Of a DNA stretch of 64,000 nucleotides, positions 46,537 through 57,560 are shown piece by piece; position 1 is the stretch's first letter; each line of letters starts with the position of its first letter. The notes under the pieces were generated by a model. That model made no database searches. It saw nothing but the letters and a program-made list of their open reading frames with translations, and was not told where the DNA came from. The stretch is taken from contig RSEE01000004.1 of NCBI GenBank assembly GCA_003971905.1, positions 1,240,001 through 1,304,000 on the forward strand. The letters run 5' to 3'. The stretch is from Moniliella sp. 'wahieum'. Its lineage: Eukaryota; Basidiomycota; Moniliellomycetes; Moniliellales; Moniliellaceae. Made by a program: the position numbers and the translations under genes.

Positions 46537-49068
46537 GCCTCTTTATTTTACTTCATTTTTCCCCGTTCGCTCTCTCGGTTCAATCAGAAGATGCGCATTC
46601 TCCGCCCCCTGTCTCCCAAGACTGGTTCTGCACCTTCTCGATTGATTCCTCCAGTGCGCTTCCCTTCCTTCACTGGGTTAGTGTAGTCACTTCACGCTTC
46701 ACTCCCCTTTGCGATTCCTCCTCTGTTGCGGCCTGCCGGGTTCCACGTTAATATAAGATCAGACATGTGCGCACGTCCAGTCCAGCTTCAATGTGCCACG
46801 GCTGGAATCCCCGGTTGTGACGGCCCGCCTCTCCGTCTCGGGGTAGCAGCGATCCGTTGGACCGAGTTAGACGACCCATAGTAGTTGACGTTCCAGCGCT
46901 GAAAGTGGATCCGAGTGGCGACTAGGAACAGAAGGCTAGGCTCAATGAAGGAGGACGAATGCGTCGGCTTGGGTGGCAAGGTCGGGTACACACTGGGTGC
47001 TTGTTCACAGGGAAAGTGTGCCTTGAGCCCGAGGAGTTACAGGGGTTGGTGGATAGGTGAGACCTGAGGCAACGTTCCCGCCAGCCAGAAGAGTGCAGGG
47101 GGGGACTACTGAGACGTTGGGTAGGTACTAACAAATGTGGAGGATAAGGCAGCAATCGTGGCAGGCAGTCGGTGCATATGTGAGTGAGGATACCGCATGC
47201 CGGATGCTGGATGCTGCAAGTGTAAGACGAGAGTTGCCCAAGAGGTCAAGTTAAGATGGCAGCTTGACGAACTGGGAAAACAAAAACAGTGGAAGACGTC
47301 CGTGGAGAATACAAGCGACACAATAGGCCCCGCAACATATGGAAGGGCAACGACATGGCACAATGTTCAGAATCTGATGATGTGACGCCAACTTCGCAGA
47401 GAAGTTGGATCATCACAGCTTGAGCGGCGGTGTTTTTGCTCTGGCTGGGGCACTGTGAAGGAGGGCAAAACTAATGGTTGAAACAGCTGGTCAAGGACCT
47501 TTGTATCCAAGAGGAACCAATTTCCATTCATTGTAGCAATCACAGGCGTCACTGTGGCCTACATCCAAGATCATTCGCGTCACGCCCTGACTAGCTTAGC
47601 CTAGACATTGAGCTTCAGCGTATACACGAACTGCACCAGCCTGGTGAGATGTTGGACTTCTAGTCTCCACATCAAAAATGAGATATTTTTCAATGAGCAG
47701 GAAACACTCCTTCTAGCCCCCCCCTTTTTGTGGTCAGGCCCAGCCCCCAGAAAACGCTCGATCCAGTGCCCCCCAAGTACCCACCGAAGTATTCGCGTGC
47801 ACATGACAATAATGCAGGCGACGGAGGTTGGAACTTGGGAGATATCCACCGCTTTTCACGAACGACGGTGGCTTGAAGTGTAGCTGTGCCCCACGAGAGG
47901 CGATCTACATCCGAAACGAAGACCGAACAGTACCGCAATTGTGGAATTGGCGCAACTGATGTTGAGCGTGGGATTTGGAGAGTAGCCCAGTGGGCCTACC
48001 ACAAGGACCCGAAGAGAGTTACAGGTACTCAGTACTCACCGAGAGGCACATAGGTCCCAGAGCGCCTTCGACGCCAATTTCATGTGCGCATGAGATGCAT
48101 TATGTAGTGACAGGGACTACTGAGTATACTAAGTCTCAGTACACTTACTGGCAGGTGCTGATACTGAGTAAAGACGAGTGACTATAGTAGTGACTATAGG
48201 GCTTGCCATTAATCACATGTTACCTAGTCATCTTGATGATGATCATCTTGTCATCAATATCATCGACCTGAGATCCTCTGAGACCTGAGAGAGACGGACA
48301 GGGAGAAAACATACAGTAAAGAGGGAGGAGATCGCGTTATCAAAATCTAATCATCAGTCGACCTTTGCTATATATAGTTTTCGATTGCTTGGATGGGCGC
48401 GAGGAGCGCTGAGCGCGCCCTGTTCCAGGAGATGGTATTGTTCAGATGCGTGTCGATAAGGTTGATACTTTGATAGCGTAGGATGATACCAAAGAGATCA
48501 CCAGTCCGAGATGCTCGTTACTGCGGCGCAGAGGCTGGGATGGATGAACGTAGGAACCAATCTCTCGTGTTCTTTCAGATCTCTCAATACTAGGTACTGG
48601 GTGCGCTTAGGTCACCGGTCACCGATCACCGGTAGCCAGCCTTCCGCAGCGCACTGCCGACCCCGTGTGACTGCTTCCCCCCGGCGTCTGATACGTGAGC
48701 GTGAGGGGACATGCATCTCCGACACTGTGCTGCTGCGGGACATCGGTGATTGGGAGGGGCTGGATGTCTGTGATGCCGACGGACAACCACCTGCCCCGTC
48801 GCCTGCGGTGGCGTCACAAACATTCGTCGTGTCAACATACAGTCGCCGTTTACTCGTTCAGCGTCCACCACGGCGAGCGTAGCACTCCTCGTTAATCATC
48901 TTAATCTTCCCAGATTCAGTATTCAGCCCCCCCGTCGCAAGCGATATCAATATCGCCCCAGCGCCTTCCCTCCAGCCTCCAGCCCCTGCTGAAAAGGGCG
49001 AAGGAGGAATACATTGCGTCCGATTCGCCTTGCCACGCCTCCGCCATCCACCCTGCCCCTCACCTCAT
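46537..49068. other. intergenic region, about 2.5 kb
   Basis: No recognised gene. ACTCAG/GTACTCA motifs lie at 48020-48140 and a GATGATCATC-rich patch at 48225-48275. The 47600-47900 ORFs on both strands have no domain. Confidence 0.5.
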
Positions 49069-50719
49069 ATGGCCTCGCCTCCTCGCAGCACCGTGGCCGC
49101 TGTCTTCGATGACGCTGTCGACAACGGCCTCGTGTCGCGCGACGTCTTCCTGCTTATGCTGGACTACAACCTCTACGCCTCTACCCTCCTAGCTGTCGTG
49201 GTATGGGATTATCTTCTGACGCTCAAGGACGAGATCACCATGTATCGCACCCGCGGCCCCAAGCCCATCTTTGTCCCCTTCATTATCGCTCGGTACGGCA
49301 CCATTGCTGCGGTAGTGATCAACCTGGCTCAACTCCGGAAGGGAATGTGGCTATCCGCTCACAACTGCTTCTATCTGGGGCGCAGCATTGTCTTTCTCGG
49401 GATCGTTGTTACGGCGGCCACAAGCGTGATCTTTGTTCTTCGGACGTACATCATCTGGCGCCGGTCCAACTGGGTTCTGGGCACGCTTTCGTTGCTGTGG
49501 GCTGGTCAGCTGACTGGCACACTCGTCGTTGGCAATTGGATCCGGCCCACGGTAGTACCAGAGAAAGACAATATGTGCATGATGCTCATGCCTCCTCGTC
49601 ACCAAATCTCTTGGATCATCTATGCCGTCAATATGATCTTTGACACTATTGTCCTCCTCTTGGCTGTTGCTGCATTGGTGATCCCGGCCAAGGGCAACAC
49701 GTTTACCACCCATACCACCAGTAATAGTTCGCACCACGCATCTTCGATCATCCCCCATCCCCATCACCGAAACCAACCTGCAAGCATCTTGGCTCGCTGG
49801 ACGAGCGCATTCCGCTCGCCTCTCCGTTGTATGAAATTCAAGCTCGGTTCTTGGCGGATGGAGTCGTCTTTTTTCTGTGTGCCCTGTTGGTCAATCTGGT
49901 CAACACGTTGTTTCTCACCATCGGTCGGCACTGGACCTATGCTAATATCAACACAACCGCTGCCACTGCCGTGACTGGGATCTGTGCTGGCAGGTTGGTG
50001 CTGCTCAAACTGTCCGGAGGTTTGCCGCTGGGCAAACCGTCTCTGACCTCTTCCCTCCCTACTTCTACCTTTCCTGGAAACATCACCAGCAACGACCCCG
50101 AGCCCACCGCCCCTCATCCTTTTTCTTCCGTCCAAATTGAAACCGTTACGCTGCGCGCAGCCGATCGACTGGATTCCTACGCGTTGAAGCGAGACTCGCT
50201 TTGGCCCTTGCCTCCGTCCCATCCCACCCCCTCACCTACTGCCCCCATTCTTGACGTCCGCGATTGGAAAGGAGAAGACAGACAGGTAGTATCCACTCCC
50301 TGGGCGCAGAGGGGCCATCTACGATCCCTGGAGGTAGGGCAGACTACCATGGTGGCTCGCTTCACTCTTCGGTTCGGGCAGCCACCATGTCACCTACTGA
50401 AACGACAGTGGTCCCCATTTCTGCCTTGCCACACCACGACGTGCCTTTTGTGTCACTGTCTCTTTCCCTGCGGCGGATTTCCCCTCGGCGACCAGAAGAG
50501 GAGCCTGACCGCCCGTTGTCCTCTTCACTTGCCCCACCTGGCCCACTTCCCACCTCGTCAATCTCCAGCATCCCAAGTCAAGATCGGCAGGCCGAACCAA
50601 CGGAGAGGGGGGATGTGGCGCTCAGTTCCCCTCGGCCCTTCCCCCCGCGTGATGCAATGCTGTCCAGGCCAGACGAGATTGGGGAGAAAGTATGGGAGGG
50701 TCCCGACCGAGCTTGGTGA
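49069..50719 (+). CDS. DUF6533-type seven-TM fungal membrane protein
   Basis: Basidiomycete membrane protein family of unknown function, resembling a seven-helix receptor. The start ATG at 49069 gives MASPPRSTVAAVFDDAVDNG. The DUF6533 motif is DYNLYASTLLAVVVWDYLLT LKDEI. Hydrophobic segments follow: PIFVPFIIARYGTIAAVVIN, IVFLGIVVTAATSVIFVLRT, VLGTLSLLWAGQLTGTLVV, WIIYAVNMIFDTIVLLLAVA and, after a frameshift near 49825, VVFFLCALLVNLVNTLFLTI. The C-terminal 250 residues are a Ser/Pro/Thr-rich cytoplasmic tail. A second frameshift near 50290-50330 carries it to EKVWEGPDRAW and TGA at 50717-50719. Ligand and role are not predictable. Confidence 0.88.
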
Positions 50720-51469
50720 TCCAGCAGCGATCCGCCCGTGGTTTTGGTTTGGTTGGCTTGACTTCTACCATCCTGCCCTGTGGGCCCCCTTTGTTCTCCG
50801 TCTCTGATATCGTTCATCATGCATCACTCTTTCATTCTTCTCTCCTGTGACTTTTTACGACGAGACGGTACGTGTGTCACCTCCATTCTTTATTCTCCAA
50901 ACTCCCTCCTCCATTCTCCCTTTCCCTTCCCCTTTCCCCTTCCTCGCCATCCCATATCCTCGTTTGTTGTCACGCGTCACGACATGTCCTGCAAGCAGAT
51001 CAAATTGCCCCAATCACACGCTCGATCTCTCTCCACCACGCCTTTCACATGGATAGATCATGCGCCCACGACCGTTCAATGTCTTTTGCACGCGATGTAC
51101 GGCCATGTGACCAGACAGCTCGGTTTGGGGCGTGCCACGGGGTGGACTGTTAGGCCTAGGCCTTATACGGCATCCACTCACGGCTGTACTCTGGTGCCCT
51201 CCCCCTTTCAGGGGATTTCCATTGCAAGCCCGAGTCTCCGGCCTCCGGCCGCCGTCAAGGCCTCAGCGCCTCAGATCTCAGGGTGAAAGGAGATTGCGGG
51301 CCTTGGGGTAGAACGTTTGATCAGTGTTTCGATGTGAGCGTGGGCGGGCTTGAAGCATTTGACGCTTGAAGCGGACGGGATCTTGCTTGGATTGATATTG
51401 ATATTGGTCCATGTTCGGCGGGATTGGCGGGATCGACTGGATCGATCGGACCTGGCTCAACATCCTGCC

Positions 51470-51665
51470 GGATTCAGGATTCAGGATTCAGGATTCATTC
51501 TCAGTCAGCGCTCAGAAGTACTCAGTTACTGAGACTCAGTACTCAGTACACAGTCATACTCAGTGCATATTCAGGTACTCTGGCGTCCGGTACCTGATGG
51601 TATACTCAGTACTCCGGACTCAGTACTTACAGCACTCAGGACTCAGTTCCCTCTGTCCACTCAGC
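51470..51665. repeat. ACTCAG/TGAGTACTCA motif cluster
   Basis: About a dozen actcag or gtactcag units within 200 bases, some as inverted TGAGNNTACTCA pairs, spaced irregularly. This is not a simple tandem array. Confidence 0.8.
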
Positions 51666-52082
51666 AATCGGTACACTGTGCTTCGTACTCCGATGCTGCT
51701 TACTCCGTACTCCGCCGGCCGGGCTCGTCCTACCCCTCTGGCTCGAGGTGCGAGTGGCATTAGTCACTATCATTGATAGTCACTATTCTAGTCCGATTGC
51801 AGACCTCGGCCAGCGCCCAGCCGCCCAGCCCTGATGCCATTAATGACATGCATAACATGAAGACTCGCGCCTCGCGCCTCGCGCCTCGCGCGACTGACTT
51901 GAAGCTTGAAGCTTGAAGCTGGTTGCTGAGAATCAAGTAGTTGATCAACGAGTCGAAGGAGGAATGATTAATGATGCCTAGGTTAAACAGAACGTAGCTG
52001 CCAGAGCGCTACAAGATCGATTCTGCGTTTCAAGCAAACACTGACGCTCAGCGGCTGACCAACAAAAAGGTATAATAGCATC

Positions 52083-52106
52083 AGCATAGCATAGCATAGC
52101 ATAGAA
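52083..52106. repeat. agcat pentanucleotide array
   Basis: Four to five copies of agcat in noncoding DNA. Confidence 0.85.
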
Positions 52107-52254
52107 TATCCACCGCGTTTTGCACGATCGTGATCAATCGGAATGGCAATGCTCAGAGCTCAGTACTTGGGGCAAGTGGCAATGCACAGGCCGCATTTTT
52201 TGGGTGGGAGGGGGAGGGGTGCGCGGCTGGATCTCAGGTTCCAGTAAGAAGGAT

Positions 52255-52480
52255 AAAGACAAAGACAAGAAGATAAGATAAGAGAAGGGAGGAGGGAAGG
52301 GAAGGGAAGGAAGGAAGGGAAGGGAAGGGAAGGGAAGGAAAGGGAAGGTCAAAGCCAGATAGAGCACGGGGCGACGACTCAAAAGGCCGAGGGGAAAGGG
52401 CGCAGCAACAGGAACACAAGAAACAAGAAACAAGGGGCGAGAGACGAGAGACGAGAGACGAGAGACGAGGGACGAAAAAA
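52255..52480. repeat. polypurine tract (GGGAA and GAGAGAC repeats)
   Basis: The plus strand is almost purely A and G over 52255-52350 (gggaagggaa and variants), then continues with gagagacgagagacg units at 52437-52472. Confidence 0.85.
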
Positions 52481-53038
52481 GCAAGGGAACAACGAGCCCC
52501 CCAAGGGGAGGCTACGAGTCGTGCAAGGTGGAAGAACAAACGAGAAGCGAGAGTAGGTGAGTACGTGTGGGGGGTGGGGGGGAGCGGGTGGCAGGGCGAA
52601 CAAGGTGTGGACCCATTTCGGCGGCGTTGCGAAATAGGGTGGGAGTAGGGTGGCCCGACGGCGAAGGCCAGCCGCGGTAGGCGAGCGCCCGCTACCCGGA
52701 ACGTGCGTGACCAAGGGGGTTATAGCGCACAGGAGAGAACGCGCACACGGATAGACAAGCACGAAGTGGGACGAACGCGAGACGAGACGAGACGAGACAG
52801 ACGAAAGGAAAGGAGAGACAATGTCCCCAAGGGGTGGTAAACGGTGGAAGAGGTGGGTACGTGAACCGAACCGTGCGAGCGAGATAATAGGGCAGCAGGA
52901 GACAGGAGACACGAGGACAAGAGGACAAGAAGACACGAATCGAGCAGAATAGAGAAAGAGACACAGGGCCCTAGAGCCACACCACAGGGCCCTCGAGACA
53001 GGGAACAATTGAGAGGAAAAGAGAGCAACCAGACGAGC

Positions 53039-54560
53039 TTAGTAGTAAACTGTACGTGGGGCGCCCCACGCGCCGCGGGGCGCAGGTCCAACGTTTCGAT
53101 CGGCGCAAACTCGCCATCCGCTTTCGTCCGTCCGTCGCGCTCAAGAGGTGGGGGGCAAGGATGCGGCCGGCGTGGCTCGGGGGTAAAGGGGGGTGTGGAC
53201 GTAGCCTGCCTCGGAGGGGGGGGAAGAGGAAGGCGAAGAGGGCGAGGAGGAGGAGGAGCAGGAAGCCGAATCCACCGTCATGGGCATGGGCATGGGCATG
53301 GGCACGGGCACGGAATGGGCATGGGCCACATGGGGGTGGGAGTACTAGCCTTTTTGGCACAGGCGGCTTGGGGGAAACCCCAGGCTGGCTCACCCGGACT
53401 AGGCGCAGGCACGTTGGTCAACGACGTGGCATCGGACAACGCTGCGCGCGAGGTGGGCCAAGCCATGCGTCGGGCCGGGTAGCTGCGCACCTCTGTCCCA
53501 TCCGTCGCATGCGAGACGAGAGACTACAAGTCGACTGGTGGGCATGGGCATGGGATCGACCGCCCCCCCTACACCGGGCGGGCGCCGCGGCGAGGAGGAG
53601 GAGCGCGAGGAGCGGGTCATGCTCGTGCTCCCAGCCGCAGCCTCGAGTGCCGAGCGTGGTTGGACCGAGGCGCGGACGGGACGAGGGAAAGTACCAGGGG
53701 GGATCGGTTGGTGCGGCGGCCGTTGGTGGGGGGGGTAGGAGGGACGACTGCTACAGGTGCCACGGGTGGCAGGGGGGTTGGTGGGGTGCCACGGCGGTAG
53801 GGAGGACAGACTGGACGGGGAGGGCAGGCGGAACGCAGAGCGCTTCGAGATACGATGCTGTTCCAAGAGCGCGGCAAAAGACAAGAGCGATTCGGGCGGG
53901 ACGTCGTTGACGCGGTAGTCGAGGAACTGGAACAGTTCCTGTTCCATGGTGGAAATGTCCCGCAGGCTAAACATGCCTTGGCTGACGATGGTCCAGGACT
54001 GATTGGAGTAGGTATCGTCGCAGCTCACCTTGCTGGCCAACATGAGCGCCGAGATAAAGAGGCGGTGGCCGCTGTTTCCGCGCGCGGCAGGGAAGCGCTG
54101 TTTGAGACGCTTGAGCAGGTACAGCGCTTGGTACACCCAGTGTTGGCAGCCGCGTGCGGTGCAGCGCGTAGCAATCAACTGCAACAGCGGGTAGCTCATG
54201 GGCTGGTCGGTCGTGGTGCCGTCCAGGCGGCTGCTAGCGCACGCGCCGCTTGTGCTGGGCGCATCAGCACACGAGACGGGGAGAGTGCTGGGACAGGAAA
54301 GAGGGCAACGAGGACTTGCTGGCATACCTGGGCGATGTCTGGGTGGGGGGGGGGGCAGAGATGGTGGGCGAGTGAGCAAATAGGAGCGGACACAGGATAT
54401 TGGGTGCGGAGAGAGGGAGGGGCGCTTGGAGGGTGGGGGTGGAGGACGTACGTCAAAGCCGTACAGGCTGGGGGGCAGGCAGGGGAGGCGGCGGACGAGG
54501 CGATGGATGATGGGGCGTGTTGGGTGCTGGAGGAAGGCCGCGGGGGGGGAAGGCGGCCAT
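53039..54560 (-). CDS. Pcl/Pho80-like cyclin
   Basis: Cyclin expected to partner a Pho85-type CDK. The start ATG at 54558-54560 gives MAAFPPRGLPP; a poly-C run then loses a base, and the frame continues HPTRPIIHRLVRRLPCLPPS LYGFD. An intron lies at about 54339-54451 (donor gtacgt, acceptor acccag), leading to IAQVCQQVLVALFP. The cyclin box has QHWVYQALYLLKRLKQRFPA, GHRLFISALMLASKVSCDDT and SLRDISTMEQELFQFLDYRV, with the conserved RLF and ALMLASK motifs. The C-terminus is Ser/Pro/Arg-rich; after frame changes a Met/Pro repeat (GHP/MPMP, 53280-53320) and ETLDLRPAARGAP are plausible, with stops at 53399, 53141 or 53039 depending on how the shifts are resolved. I give the longest span. Confidence 0.82.
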
Positions 54561-57560
54561 GGTGGTGGTGGTGGTGGTGGTGAGGGGAGGAGACCGGATG
54601 GGGGAGAAGGAGGAGCAGAAGGATGCAGCGATAGACAGCGACGGATGCGCAGCTGACAGGATGGGTGTGAGAAGGCGACGGGGTGCGTCGTGGCACGTGA
54701 CTGGGCCGTGTGGGAGAGGCGACAGAGTGCTCTCCAGAGGGCTGGCGGTGTGCCTGTGCATGTGGGCGTGTCTGTGCCTGTGTCGGCGCTGCATCCACCG
54801 CTGATCACGCATCTGCTGGGCATGGCCCAGCCGTGCTCACCCACACACGGGCAGTGCTGGGGCGTGGCGGGCGAAGTACACTAAAGCTCCGATGCGCGAG
54901 CGGTTGATCGATGGTCTCCTCGTCTCAGATCTCAGATCTCAGATCGTCGGCTGCTGGCCAGCGCGAAGCCCGCAGGACCCGTGCCTGGCCGTGCCTTGCT
55001 GCGAGGCGGGCGCTGCGGGGGTGGGCAGTGTGTGACACGATGTGATGCATGTGATGTGCCTGGCTGCTGATCGATCATGATCATCGATCAGTACCCCGTC
55101 TCCCTACTGAGACTCAGTTGCGCTCGAGCAGTCACTGAGTACCGAGTGAGTACCGAGGTACTGAGTCCGTTGAGTGTGCTCAGAACTCAACCGAGTGGCG
55201 TCGTGGCGTCCCTGCCGCACATCACTCCAGGCTTCCCACTGGCCGCCTGCCTGCCGCTTCTTCACACTGCCCTCAGGCCTCCCGGGTATACATTGGCATC
55301 CCCAGTCTCCACACACCTGCCACTGTCAACAGCGCATTGCCAATCCCACACGCCTTCCGACACACGTCTTCTGACACGCCTTCCGACCCGCCTTCCGAGG
55401 TGCCCCCCGCTTTGTCCTGCAATCCCACACCTGTTCCCACGACAGGCACCTACCCCTGACACTGGCCCAACGCAGCGAGCCGCTGCGTCAAATAGGCATC
55501 CAGCCGGCAAGATTCATACTCAGAACCGGTCGGCACCTTACTTCAAGCTTCAAGCTCTTCAAGTTGAAGCTTCACCAGCCGCTTCTAAGAAGTAAGTAAG
55601 CATCGGGAGGGTAGTGTCGAAAGCCAGGGTGCACAAAATCGGGCACGCTACCTACCGATACGTATAACCATGCGTCACTCAGTACTCACCGAAGGCCCAA
55701 CGCCTAAAAGGCCGATCGGGCAGGACAATCAGCGCATCAGCTGCGCTCGTACATTCAATGCGTTACTCGGTACTCAGTGTGCCCATTTTTCATCCGTTCC
55801 CAAGCCCACATGGCGCGTGACGCTGGCTGGAAGGCTGGGCGCAGGCTACTGCTTGAGTGTGGCGGTGCGTGGGCCTTGTGGTGGACTGGGGCGGGGTCTA
55901 TCCAGTGCTTCGCCGCATCAATGGCGTTTGTTGATATTTAGAGTCTAGAAGTTGAGTTGAACTGTTTTGAACGTTGTGACATGTGACACGTGTCATGTGA
56001 CCGGCCGGTGATGGATGATCGATGATGTCGAAGATGGAGGAGCGAGTGACCGGGTGATCGGACACGCCATCACGGTGACCGGCGAAAGCACCGAGGGGGC
56101 ACGTCAGACGTACATTGAACGTTGAAAGGCTCGACTCCAACCCCCCGCAAGCTGCGAACCCTGACAGAGATGTTCTACATGCACTCACGGCAATACGATT
56201 GCCGTTCCGCGCGACCCCTTCCACTCGCCCCGTGCCATTTTCTTCGTCTTTTCTTCTCGGTCTGGGGTAGCTGGCAGAACAATCAGATGATTCGATTTGA
56301 TATAGACGTTACATCGTATAAACGCTTTTTAGACGTTTGGCAGACGCGTAAGTTTTTTACAGCTGCCTTCTCGATATAACATCCCACCGCACATCAACAT
56401 CCAACACAATGTACTACTAACCGAGGTAGGATGATCGACTCTATTCCTGTGCAAGGGTCAGATCGCAGATGAATCTCAGATCCCAGACCATCGGACGCGG
56501 AGGCCTTCAACAATTCAAGCTTCAAGTCCAACATCCATCCATCCCCGCCCAGCGTGCCCCATCCTTTTCGGGGCCGCGCCGCTGCGTCAACACGTCTGAT
56601 CACTTTCACGCGGGCCGGGAGGTAGGTGGGATGAAACGAAAGGAATGATGCACGGGTCATGTCGTCGGTCATCGAATCGACGTCGGGGGCAACATGGATT
56701 CGGGTTACGACTCAATCTTTTGTCGTGCCAGAGGGGGGCGACATTGCTTTGTTTTATATAGTTTTGTCCACCGGGCCCAATCCCCAAAGTCGTCGATGGC
56801 GGTTTTTGTCTCCTTCCCAGTCTTCTCCCCGTAGTATTGTTACGTTCGTAATCATCCCCAGCGGTCCGTTGGGCCCATGGTTATTACTTGACGGCCGTTT
56901 GAACCCGCCCCGGACGAGACCGCAACTCGAACCGGTAACCGCCGCCAGCCAGCCTTGTGAACCGTCTTTAGTTGATTCGACTTACTTTTCTTGTCCTGCA
57001 GCCCGCTGGGCCTTCCATACGGCGCAACCGCCTCGTCTGCTTCCTCGCCCGAAACACGCTGCCAGGTGAGCATCTCAGCTAGGCGGCCACAGTCCCCATG
57101 AACGTTTATTGAACGGTTGTCCATCCCAATCGTCGCATTGCCCACTACCGGTTTCCTCTCTACTACTTAGCCCCCTTCCCACTGCCCTCCTCATTCTCTT
57201 TGGCCGTCGCGACCCCACGCCCCATGGCCGAAGATGTGCTTGCGGCGCGATACCGGACGCGGCACGACACGGCCATGGGGAACGCGGAGGGAGAGCTCTC
57301 TGGGCCAGAAGGATGCGCGGGGAGGCGGAGGCGACGAGAACGAAGGGGGTGCTGGGGAATGGAGATGTGCCGAGGACGGCATGGGTAGGCTGACTGGGGG
57401 GGCGTCTTAGGGTATGCAATGCAGACGGGACGGGGTAAGAGAAGTAGCGAGACGATCCGCAGTGGGCTGGAGGTAGAGCAAAAGCGGAGAAAGGAGGAGA
57501 GGAGCAAGGGAAGACAAGGACAGGGAGAGAGGGGAGCAAGAGGGGAGGAGGAAGGGGCAG
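54561..57560. other. intergenic region, 3 kb
   Basis: Nothing conserved was recognised. It contains three ctcagat units (54924-54944), a GATC near-palindrome (55068-55090), ACTGAGTACC/GTACTGAG motifs (55105-55180), CTTCAAG copies (55543-55570 and 56514-56526), and ACTCAGTACTC near 55680 and 55765. The 137-codon ORF at 56659-57069 has no known domain. Confidence 0.5.

Larger units (their letters stand above)
50720..53038. other. intergenic region with motif clusters
   Basis: About 2.3 kb with no recognised gene. It holds an ACTCAG-rich cluster (51470-51660), three copies of ttcagga (51474-51500), the triplet-like cgcctcgcgcctcgcgcctcg (51865-51890), an AAGCTTGAAGC pair (51900-51920), an agcat pentamer array (52083-52105), and a strongly purine-rich stretch (52255-52480). 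Confidence 0.55.

Noticed and set aside
56659-57069. 137-codon plus-strand ORF
   Set aside because: No domain, no splice or conservation signal; it sits in a motif-rich intergenic region.
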